Positions 1 to 5,175 of a DNA stretch of 6,129 nt are shown here, piece after piece. Source of the DNA: Hyphomicrobiales bacterium (GTDB lineage Bacteria > Pseudomonadota > Alphaproteobacteria > Rhizobiales > Beijerinckiaceae). A program made the position numbers and the translations under genes. The notes beneath the pieces were generated by a model. That model saw only the letters and a program-made list of their open reading frames with translations, was not told the DNA's origin and ran no database searches. The DNA lies in the NCBI GenBank assembly GCA_028290125.1, contig JAQGKM010000221.1, positions 1 through 6,129 on the forward strand, in the 5' to 3' direction. Within the stretch, counting starts at the first letter, position 1. Every line of letters starts with the position of its first letter.

Positions 1-597
1 GGCGGGCGAGTGCTGGTCGACAATCTCGATTTCACCTTGCAGAACGGCCGCGCGCTGATCGTCGCCGGCCGCAATGGCGCGGGAAAGTCCACGTTGCTGC
101 GCGCCTTTGCCGGCCTTCTGCCCCCGGCCCGCGGACGCTGGAGGCTGACGTCGGAGGCGCCGGACGCGCAGGAACCGGGCGCGCTCGCCCATTACCTGGG
201 CCATGCGGAGGCATCGAAACCCGCCCTGACCGCGCGCGAGAACCTGGAGTTCTGGCGCGTCTTGCTGGCCATTCCGGGCCCGGCCACGCTGCACACGCCC
301 GACAGCGCCCTCGCCGCGCTCGGCGCGCCGCAGATCGTCGACCTGCCGGTGGCCTATCTGTCGGCCGGCCAGCGCCGCCGCGTCGCGCTCGCCCGCCTGC
401 TGCTCGCCCCGCGCCCGCTCTGGATCCTGGACGAACCGCTGACCGCGCTCGACACCGCCGGACAGGCGCTGCTCACCGGCATGATGCGCGAGCATCTGGC
501 GCTGGGCGGACTCATCATCGCCGCGACCCACGCGCCGCTTGGCATCGAGGCGCTGCACCTGACGCTGGGCTCCGTGGCTGCGGAGGATGCGGCATGA
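1..597 (+). CDS. ccmA: CcmA, heme exporter ATP-binding subunit (5' partial)
   Basis: ATPase subunit of the CcmAB ABC module. With CcmC and CcmD it works on the cytoplasmic face of the inner membrane, and its ATP hydrolysis drives release of heme-loaded CcmE for cytochrome c assembly. The frame is open from base 1, and codons before the GTG at 10 still read like the family (Gly-Gly-Arg-Val-Leu), so the true start is upstream of the window and 198 codons remain. Counting from the GTG at 10: Walker A GRNGAGKST is residues 20-28, the ABC signature LSAGQ is 117-121, Walker B LWILDEP is 137-143 followed by the D-loop ALD, and the switch His lies in AATHAP near 173. All nucleotide-binding motifs look intact. 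Its TGA overlaps the ccmB ATG by 4 bases, implying translational coupling. The short length and the LSAGQ(R)RR signature favour CcmA over other ABC ATPases, and the downstream ccm genes settle it. Confidence 0.96.
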   Translation, partial: GGRVLVDNLDFTLQNGRALIVAGRNGAGKSTLLRAFAGLLPPARGRWRLTSEAPDAQEPGALAHYLGHAEASKPALTARENLEFWRVLLAIPGPATLHTPDSALAALGAPQIVDLPVAYLSAGQRRRVALARLLLAPRPLWILDEPLTALDTAGQALLTGMMREHLALGGLIIAATHAPLGIEALHLTLGSVAAEDAA

Positions 598-1268
598 GCC
601 GCTCGCCGCTCGCCGCCCTCTTCCTGCGCGAGATCCGCGTCGCCCGCCGCATCGGCGGCGGCGGCATGATGGGCGTGGTGTTCTTCCTCATCCTCGTCAC
701 CATCACGCCCTTCGCCATCGGGCCCGACCTCAACCTGCTGTCGCGCATCGGCCCGGCGATCCTGTGGATCGCCGCCCTGCTCTCGACCCTGCTCGGCCTC
801 GACCGGCTGTTCCAGGCCGACCACGAGGATGGCTCGCTCGATCTGATGCTCGCCTGCGAGACGCCGCTCGAACTGATCGTGCTGGTCAAATGCGCGGCGC
901 ACTGGACCGTGACGGGCCTGCCGCTGGTGATCGCCGCCCCCCTGTTCGGGCTGATGCTGGCGCTGGAGCCGGACAGCTTCTGGGCGGTCGCCGCCTCGCT
1001 GCTCGTCGGCACGCCGGCGCTCACCCTGCTGGGCGCGATCGGGGCGGCGCTCACCGTGACGCTGCGGCGCGGCGGCCTGCTCACCGCCATCCTGGTGCTG
1101 CCGCTCGCAATCCCGCTGCTGATCTTCGGCGTTTCGGCCGCCGCCGCCGCGACCTCGGCGACGACGCCTTTCCTGACGCCCTTCCTGATCCTGTGCGCGC
1201 TGACGCTCTCCGCCATCGCGGCCGCGCCCTTCGCGGTCGCCGCGGCGCTTCGGCACATGAGCGAGTGA
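594..1268 (+). CDS. ccmB: CcmB, heme exporter membrane subunit
   Basis: Permease partner of CcmA in the System I cytochrome c maturation pathway. The 224 residues match the usual CcmB length of about 220. Six hydrophobic segments can be seen, at roughly residues 22-42, 52-72, 94-120, 129-155, 162-182 and 193-217. The conserved CcmB stretch after TM2 is present: Leu-Phe-Gln-Ala-Asp, then an acidic pair, then GSLDLML (residues 72-86). The start is the ATG at 594. It has a strong Shine-Dalgarno GGAGG at 582-586, 7 nt upstream and inside the end of ccmA, and the ATGA overlap ties it to ccmA. The first residues (Leu-Arg-Glu-Ile near 11-14) resemble the cytoplasmic N-terminus of the family. Identification is firm from sequence and context. 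Confidence 0.96.
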   Translation: MSRSPLAALFLREIRVARRIGGGGMMGVVFFLILVTITPFAIGPDLNLLSRIGPAILWIAALLSTLLGLDRLFQADHEDGSLDLMLACETPLELIVLVKCAAHWTVTGLPLVIAAPLFGLMLALEPDSFWAVAASLLVGTPALTLLGAIGAALTVTLRRGGLLTAILVLPLAIPLLIFGVSAAAAATSATTPFLTPFLILCALTLSAIAAAPFAVAAALRHMSE

Positions 1269-1319
1269 GCGCAACCGCGTGAATTGCCATCGCGTCTGCT
1301 CCGCAATAGACAAGTATCG

Positions 1320-2090
1320 ATGCTGAAATACGCGAACCCGACCCTGTTCTCCGGCCTCGTCGCCAAGGTCCTGCCCTGGCTCTGCGGGGCGACGGCGCTC
1401 GCCTTTGCGATCGGCCTGTGGGGCGCGTTCTTCGCTTCGCCCGCCGACTACCAGCAGGGCGACACGGTCCGGATCATGTACATTCATGTCCCGGCCGCCT
1501 GGCTCTCGATGTTCTGCTACGCGACCATGACGGCCTCCGCGCTCGGCACGCTGGTCTGGCGCCATCCGCTCGCCGACGCCGCCCAGAAGGCAGCCGCGCC
1601 GCTCGGCGCCGGCTTCACCTTCATCTGCCTCGTCACCGGCTCTCTGTGGGGCAAGCCGATGTGGGGAACGTGGTGGGTGTGGGACGCGCGGCTGACTTCG
1701 GTGCTGGTGCTGTTCGTCATTTACCTCGGCCTGATCGCGCTGTGGCAGACGATCGAGGAGCCGTCGCGCGCCGCGCGCGCCGCCGCGATTTTGACGCTGG
1801 TGGGCGTGGTCAACCTGCCGATCATCAAGTTTTCGGTCGACTGGTGGAACACGCTCCACCAGCCGGCCTCCGTCTTCCGGCTCGGCGGGCCGACCATCGC
1901 GGCCTCCATGCTGTGGCCGCTGCTGACGATGGGCGTCGCCTTCACGCTGCTGTTCACGACCCTGCACCTGATGTCGACCCGCAACGAGATCCTGCGCCGG
2001 CGCCTGCGCCGCCTTGCGATCCAGGCGGCGGGCGGCGGCGCCGCAGCGCGCCCGGCCCACAGCCTGACGATGCAGGAGGGCGCGCCGTGA
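1320..2090 (+). CDS. ccmC: CcmC, heme lyase/heme-handling membrane protein
   Basis: Polytopic membrane protein that binds heme at its periplasmic face and attaches it to CcmE. Numbered from the ATG at 1320 (256 aa), it has the tryptophan-rich WWD signature WGTWWVWDARLTS at 115-127. It also has the two conserved axial histidines of the family, H56 (in YIHVPAAW) and H180 (in NTLHQPAS). Six hydrophobic segments fit the CcmC fold. An in-frame TTG at 1284 would add 12 residues (MPSRLL...). I prefer 1320 because family members begin close to the Ala-Asn-Pro motif at residues 5-7 and the extension looks like intergenic sequence. No strong Shine-Dalgarno precedes either start. It lies 51 bp after ccmB, the only real gap in the operon. 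The tail after about residue 225 is basic, then Ala/Gly-rich, and the end carries the ccmD ribosome binding site. Confidence 0.95.
   Translation: MLKYANPTLFSGLVAKVLPWLCGATALAFAIGLWGAFFASPADYQQGDTVRIMYIHVPAAWLSMFCYATMTASALGTLVWRHPLADAAQKAAAPLGAGFTFICLVTGSLWGKPMWGTWWVWDARLTSVLVLFVIYLGLIALWQTIEEPSRAARAAAILTLVGVVNLPIIKFSVDWWNTLHQPASVFRLGGPTIAASMLWPLLTMGVAFTLLFTTLHLMSTRNEILRRRLRRLAIQAAGGGAAARPAHSLTMQEGAP
2074..2079 (+). promoter_or_regulatory. Ribosome binding site deciding the ccmD GTG start
   Basis: A perfect AGGAGG lies inside the end of ccmC, 7 nt upstream of the GTG at 2087. It is the strongest Shine-Dalgarno in the operon. It supports GTG as the ccmD start, where no ATG is available until residue 22 of the frame. 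Confidence 0.8.
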
Positions 2091-2224
2091 CCACGCATTT
2101 CGGCTTCATCGCCTTTTCGTATGCGCTCGCCGCCGTGGTCATCGGCGGCATGATCGGCGTCATCGTCACCGAGCATCGCCGGCTTCGCCGCGAATTGTCG
2201 CGTTTCGAGGATCGCGACGCATGA
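2087..2224 (+). CDS. ccmD: CcmD, small heme exporter accessory protein
   Basis: A 45-residue single-pass membrane protein, within the usual size of CcmD (about 40-70 aa). CcmD stabilises the CcmABC complex and is needed for release of holo-CcmE from it. The N-terminus (GFIAFSYALAA, residues 6-16) leads into one membrane span at about 7-27. A charged cytoplasmic tail rich in Arg and Glu follows (TEHRRLRRELSRFE, 28-41). This His/Gly-Phe-Ile...Tyr-Ala pattern followed by Arg-rich sequence is typical of the family. It starts with GTG, overlaps the ccmC stop by 4 bases, and its own TGA overlaps the ccmG ATG by 4 bases, so it is coupled on both sides. Such a short gene with a non-ATG start is easily missed by automatic gene calling. 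Confidence 0.93.
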   Translation: MTTHFGFIAFSYALAAVVIGGMIGVIVTEHRRLRRELSRFEDRDA

Positions 2225-2808
2225 GCGACGGCAAGCGCCGCATTCCGTGGCTCGCCCTGGCGCCGCTGCTCGTCTTCGTGGCGCTCTCCGGCCTGTTTCT
2301 CGTGCGGTTGATGTCGGGCGCAGACACGGCGCGGCTGCCGTCCGCCCTGATCGGCAAGCAGGCGCCGGCCTTCACGCTGCCCGCCATCGAAGGCGCCTTT
2401 GGCGAAGGTTTTTCCGACGCCGACCTGAAACTCGGACAGGTCACGCTGGTGAACGTCTTCGCATCCTGGTGCGTGCCGTGCCGCGAGGAACATCCGTTCC
2501 TGATGCAGATGTCGCGCGATCCGAAGCTGAAGGCGCTTGGCGTCCGGCTCTACGGCCTGAACTACAAGGACGAGGCGGCGAACGCGCGCGGCTTTCTCGC
2601 GCAATACGGCAATCCCTACGAGCGAGCCGGCGCCGATATCAAGGGCCGCGCGGGCATCGACTGGGGCGTGTATGGCGTGCCCGAGACTTTCGTGGTGCGG
2701 GGCGACGGCTCCATCGCCTACAAGCAGATCGGCCCGATTTCGCAGGACGCGCTGCGCGACAAGCTCATGCCCGCCATCGAGGCGGCCGCGAAGACGCCGC
2801 GCAGTTAG
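2221..2808 (+). CDS. ccmG: CcmG/DsbE, membrane-anchored thiol:disulfide oxidoreductase
   Basis: Periplasmic thioredoxin-like protein of cytochrome c maturation. It keeps the CXXCH cysteines of apocytochromes reduced (directly or through CcmH) and is itself reduced by CcdA/DsbD. It has 195 residues. An N-terminal signal anchor spans about residues 9-31. The thioredoxin domain runs from about 45 to 188, with active site WCVPC at 83-87 (C84, C87) and the cis-proline loop GVPET at 152-156 (P154). The N-terminal GKQAPAFTLP (45-54) and the acidic RGDGSIAYKQIGPI segment (160-173) are typical of the DsbE subfamily. The ATG at 2221 overlaps the ccmD stop and has GAGGA at 2207-2211. It is the last gene of the operon. 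Its TAG overlaps the stop of the convergent sugE by 3 bases, so there is no space for a terminator between them. Confidence 0.96.
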   Translation: MSDGKRRIPWLALAPLLVFVALSGLFLVRLMSGADTARLPSALIGKQAPAFTLPAIEGAFGEGFSDADLKLGQVTLVNVFASWCVPCREEHPFLMQMSRDPKLKALGVRLYGLNYKDEAANARGFLAQYGNPYERAGADIKGRAGIDWGVYGVPETFVVRGDGSIAYKQIGPISQDALRDKLMPAIEAAAKTPRS

Positions 2809-3146
2809 TCGACCAGTTTCAGCCCGACGATGCCCAGCGTGATGAGCGCGATGCTGGCGACGCGCATCAAGGTCGCGGGTTCATCGAACAGCCAGATGCC
2901 CAGAGCCGCGACGCCGACCGTGCCGATGCCGCCCCAGATCGCATAGGCGGTGCCGAGCGGAATGGCTTTCAGCGACAGGCCGAGCAGGACGATGCTCAAT
3001 CCCATGGCCGCAACCGTGACGACGCTCGGCCAGGGGCGCGTGAAGCCTTCGGAATAACGCAGCCCGACCGCCCAGACGATTTCGAGAACGCCGGCGCCAA
3101 ACAGAAGCGCCCAAGCGAGCGCGGGCGAAACGGGAATGTTGAACAT
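2805..3146 (-). CDS. sugE: SugE/Gdx-type SMR family transporter (probable guanidinium exporter)
   Basis: Small multidrug resistance family protein of 113 residues with four hydrophobic segments (about 10-29, 40-58, 64-86, 92-110). It closely resembles E. coli SugE. The GVLEIVWAVGLRYSEGF block (19-35) carries the membrane-embedded Glu (E22) and Trp (W25). PLGTAYAIWGGIG (63-75) is the SugE-type middle motif, and the end GIVGLKL (105-111) also matches. SugE members characterised elsewhere are guanidinium/proton antiporters (Gdx) rather than broad drug pumps; that function is inferred here by family. The start at 3146 has AGGA 6 nt upstream on the minus strand. An in-frame ATG at 3230 would add 28 residues encoded by a repeat element, so I reject that start. 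No obvious guanidine riboswitch is seen upstream. SMR proteins can act as homodimers or as heteromeric pairs, and no second SMR gene is visible here. Confidence 0.9.
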   Translation of the reverse strand: MFNIPVSPALAWALLFGAGVLEIVWAVGLRYSEGFTRPWPSVVTVAAMGLSIVLLGLSLKAIPLGTAYAIWGGIGTVGVAALGIWLFDEPATLMRVASIALITLGIVGLKLVD

Positions 3147-3160
3147 CGAAGGTCCTGCTT

Positions 3161-3213
3161 CCCCTCCCCCTTGCGGGGAGGGCGACTCAGCCGAAGGCTG
3201 AGCGGGGTGGGGG
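3161..3213 (+). repeat. Double-hairpin palindromic repeat, copy A (upstream of sugE)
   Basis: Hairpin 1 has perfect 8-bp arms CCCTCCCC (3162-3169) and GGGGAGGG (3175-3182) with a 5-nt loop. A 3-nt spacer follows. Hairpin 2 has perfect 7-bp arms CTCAGCC (3186-3192) and GGCTGAG (3196-3202) around a GAA triloop. The element closes with a tail GGGGTGGGGG (3204-3213). That tail can pair back to 3161-3170 with one mismatch and one G-T pair, giving an alternative closed form. Sequences of this type are familiar intergenic elements in Bradyrhizobium-like genomes (general knowledge, not searched). It ends only 14 bp from the sugE start codon, so it would be transcribed in the sugE 5' leader. Confidence 0.85.
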
Positions 3214-3250
3214 TCGTGAGACTCTTGCAAGTTCGGCGCTGCGGAAAGAT

Positions 3251-3284
3251 GGATTGCCGCGTCGCTTCGCTCCTCGCAATGACG
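3251..3284 (-). repeat. Interspersed repeat B (ARSEATRQS-type)
   Basis: About 34 bp with terminal inverted arms ATTGC (3253-3257) and GCAAT (3276-3280). Read on the minus strand it encodes VIARSEATRQS, a peptide I recognise from spurious ORFs caused by a very common alphaproteobacterial interspersed repeat. It lies just past the yciB stop codon (3295-3297) and is unrelated in sequence to copies A, C and D. Assigned as a non-coding repeat; the peptide is only a recognition mark. Confidence 0.7.
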
Positions 3285-3294
3285 ACCGTTAAAT

Positions 3295-3906
3295 CTACCA
3301 GTGATCCCGGTTCTGCGCGTCGTCGCCTTTCAGCTCGTGCTTCATGATGAGCGGCACCTGCGCCAGCGCGAAGACGATGGTGAGCGGCATGGTGCCGAGC
3401 GCCTTGAAGCTGACCCAGAAATCCGTTGTCTGCGTGCGCCACACCACTTCGTTGATGATGGCGAGCAGGAAGAAGAACAGGCCCCAGCGAAAGGTCAGCT
3501 TGCGCCAGCCTTCTTCCGTCAGCTGCAAGACTGAATCGAGCACCACAGGCAACAGCGGCTTGCCCATGGCGAGCCCGCCGAGCAGCACCGTGCCGAAGAT
3601 CGTGTTCACGATGGTGGGCTTCAGCTTGATGAAGAGATCGTCGTGAAAGAAGAACGTCAGCGCGCCGAAGAACACCACCGCGACGGCCGTCACCACCGGC
3701 ATGATCGGCAGGTGACGCGTCAGGATCCATGAGGCGATGAGCGCCGCGACCACGCCGGCCATCAGCACGCCGGTCGCCGGAAAGATGCCGAACTTCCAGT
3801 TGGTCAGGAAGAACAGCACGAGCGGGCCCATTTCGAGAATGAGCTTCAGCGTCGGGTTCTGCGCGCGGCGTCGCACGATCGAGGGCAGCGGCTTGGCTTG
3901 CGTCAT
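3295..3906 (-). CDS. yciB: YciB / septation protein A family (IspZ) inner membrane protein
   Basis: Integral membrane protein of 203 residues, slightly longer than the usual 180-200. The YciB/IspZ family is linked to cell envelope synthesis and septation (intracellular septation protein in Shigella); its biochemical activity is not established. Hydrophobic segments fall at about 22-36, 43-62, 67-87, 98-113, 140-157 and 170-187. Family features include the TNW motif (35-37) at the end of the first span, the LKPTIVNTIFGTVLLGG block (95-111), and a Trp-rich loop leading into ...INEVVW (151-156). The start at 3906 has AGGA a few bases upstream on the minus strand. It begins 17 bp after the ftsY stop and is probably co-transcribed with it. 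Presence next to ftsY and the ccm genes is a recurrent alphaproteobacterial order. The C-terminus is short and polar (GDDAQNRDHW). Confidence 0.93.
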   Translation of the reverse strand: MTQAKPLPSIVRRRAQNPTLKLILEMGPLVLFFLTNWKFGIFPATGVLMAGVVAALIASWILTRHLPIMPVVTAVAVVFFGALTFFFHDDLFIKLKPTIVNTIFGTVLLGGLAMGKPLLPVVLDSVLQLTEEGWRKLTFRWGLFFFLLAIINEVVWRTQTTDFWVSFKALGTMPLTIVFALAQVPLIMKHELKGDDAQNRDHW

Positions 3907-3923
3907 GTTGGGTTTCCTGCGGA

Positions 3924-5069
3924 TCAGGCGTCGAAGCCGGCGATGGCGCGGGCGAAATCGCGCGCCGTGAACGGCTCGAGATCGTCAGCGCCCTCGCCGA
4001 CTCCGATGTAATGCACGGGCAGTTTGAATTTCTCCGCGATGGCGACAAGAATGCCGCCGCGCGCGGTGCCGTCGAGTTTGGTCATCACCAGCCCGGTGAC
4101 GCCCGCCACCCGGCCGAAGATCTCGACCTGCGACATGGCGTTCTGCCCGACGGTGGCGTCGAGCACCAGCAGCACCGCATGCGGTGCGCTGTCGTCGATC
4201 TTCTTCATCACGCGCACGATCTTCTCGAGTTCGGCCATGAGTTCGGCGCGGTTCTGCAATCGCCCCGCCGTGTCCATCAGCAGGATGTCGGCGCCCTGCT
4301 CCTTGGCTTCGCGGATCGCGTCGAAGGCGAGCCCCGCCGCATCCGCGCCTTGCGGACGCGAGATCACCTGCGCGCCGACCCGCGCGCCCCAGATCTGCAA
4401 CTGCTCGATGGCGGCGGCGCGGAACGTGTCGCCCGCCGCCAGCACCACCTTCTTGCCGTCGCGCACGAAGTTGGTCGCGAGCTTGCCGATGGTCGTCGTC
4501 TTGCCCGAGCCGTTGACGCCCACCACGAGTATCACGAACGGCGTCTTGCCCGCGTCCACGGCGATCGGATGCGCGACGGGCGTCAGCACCGCCTCGACCT
4601 CGCGCGCCAGCACGTCCTTCACTTCGGACGGCTCGATGTCCTTGTCGAAACGGCCCTTGCCGACGGCGTCGCGAATGCGCGTCGCCATGGCGACGCCGAG
4701 ATCCGCCTGGATCAGGATGTCCTCCAGCTCGTCGAGCATGGCCGCATCGAGCTTGCGCTTGGTGAAGATGCCGGTGATGCCCTGCCCGATGGCGGACGAC
4801 GACCGCGTGAGGCCGCCACGCAGACGATCCCACCATGAGACCTTCGGGGCCTCCACGGCCGGGGCTGGCTGGACGACGACCGGCTCAGACGCCGGGACAG
4901 GTTCGGGCTCAGGCGCAACGACGGGGGCAGGTTCGGGAGCAGGCGCAGGTTCGGGCGCAGTTGCAGGCGGGACTTCGGGCGCGGGCGCCGGCGCCTCGCC
5001 GCGACCGAACAGCCGTCCGAAAAAGCCCGGCTTCTGCGGCTTCCCGCCTTCGCTCTCGTCGCTCGCCAT
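3924..5069 (-). CDS. ftsY: FtsY, signal recognition particle receptor GTPase
   Basis: SRP receptor that docks Ffh-bound ribosomes at the membrane for co-translational insertion. It has 381 residues in three parts. A short N-terminal amphipathic stretch (PGFFGRLFGR, 14-23) may contact membrane. A low-complexity Pro/Ala/Glu linker covers about 26-76. The NG domain begins at VSWWDRLRGGL (77-87). GTPase motifs are all intact: G1 GVNGSGKTT (184-192), DTFRAAA (214-220), G3 DTAGR (266-270), G4 TKLD (330-333), and the C-terminal GVGEGADDLEPF (356-367). The acidic linker is the alphaproteobacterial counterpart of the long A domain in E. coli FtsY. The start at 5069 has only a weak GGGA-type ribosome binding site. 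It heads a probable ftsY-yciB operon and diverges from the pseudouridine synthase. Confidence 0.97.
   Translation of the reverse strand: MASDESEGGKPQKPGFFGRLFGRGEAPAPAPEVPPATAPEPAPAPEPAPVVAPEPEPVPASEPVVVQPAPAVEAPKVSWWDRLRGGLTRSSSAIGQGITGIFTKRKLDAAMLDELEDILIQADLGVAMATRIRDAVGKGRFDKDIEPSEVKDVLAREVEAVLTPVAHPIAVDAGKTPFVILVVGVNGSGKTTTIGKLATNFVRDGKKVVLAAGDTFRAAAIEQLQIWGARVGAQVISRPQGADAAGLAFDAIREAKEQGADILLMDTAGRLQNRAELMAELEKIVRVMKKIDDSAPHAVLLVLDATVGQNAMSQVEIFGRVAGVTGLVMTKLDGTARGGILVAIAEKFKLPVHYIGVGEGADDLEPFTARDFARAIAGFDA
4927..4962 (-). repeat. 18-bp tandem repeat within ftsY linker
   Basis: Two direct 18-bp units (4927-4944 and 4945-4962, both beginning GCAGGTTCGGG on the + strand), with degenerate partial units on either side. 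On the coding strand each unit gives six residues of the Pro-Glu-Pro-Ala type. The period is a multiple of three, so gain or loss of a unit changes linker length without shifting the frame. Confidence 0.7.
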
Positions 5070-5172
5070 CAGATCCCGAATGTGTCAGTGAAGCGCGGCG
5101 GCAGCCGGCCCTTGCGATATGTGGCCCCTCGCATAGCCGTTTCGAGGCCGAACCGGAAGTGAGAAGCGTTTC
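5070..5172. promoter_or_regulatory. Divergent intergenic region between ftsY and the pseudouridine synthase
   Basis: 103 bp between two divergent starts, so promoters for both should lie here or in the gene ends. I find no convincing -35/-10 pair. TTGCGA at 5112-5117 is the nearest to a + strand -35, with a poor -10 after it. A small dyad TGCGA (5113-5117) / TCGCA (5129-5133), spaced by 11 nt, sits close to the middle of the region and could be an operator or chance. Confidence 0.35.
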
Positions 5173-5175
5173 GTG

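Noticed and set aside
1284..1319. TTG start for ccmC 12 codons upstream
   Set aside because: No ribosome binding site supports it, and the added residues do not resemble CcmC N-termini. The ATG at 1320 is preferred, though without strong Shine-Dalgarno support.
354..2060. A 568-codon open frame on the minus strand opposite ccmA-ccmC
   Set aside because: It is antisense to three firmly identified genes, has a biased Arg/Gln/Gly/Ala composition and no recognisable domain. Long antisense frames are expected in GC-rich DNA.
3147..3230. A 28-residue N-terminal extension of sugE from an upstream ATG
   Set aside because: The extension is entirely repeat copy A and flanking sequence. SugE proteins start just before the first membrane helix, and the ATG at 3146 has a good ribosome binding site.
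3147..3294. Guanidine riboswitch in the sugE leader
   Set aside because: The leader is filled by repeats A and B. I see no ykkC-like or mini-ykkC (paired ACGR-loop hairpin) pattern.
2996..4048. A 350-codon minus-strand frame crossing yciB, the spacer and sugE
   Set aside because: It is out of frame with both real genes and contains repeat-derived peptides such as VIARSEATRQS, so it is a shadow frame.
4024..5091. A 355-codon open frame on the plus strand opposite ftsY
   Set aside because: It is the complement of an intact FtsY with all GTPase motifs. Its Ser/Ala/Thr-rich content mirrors the ftsY codons.
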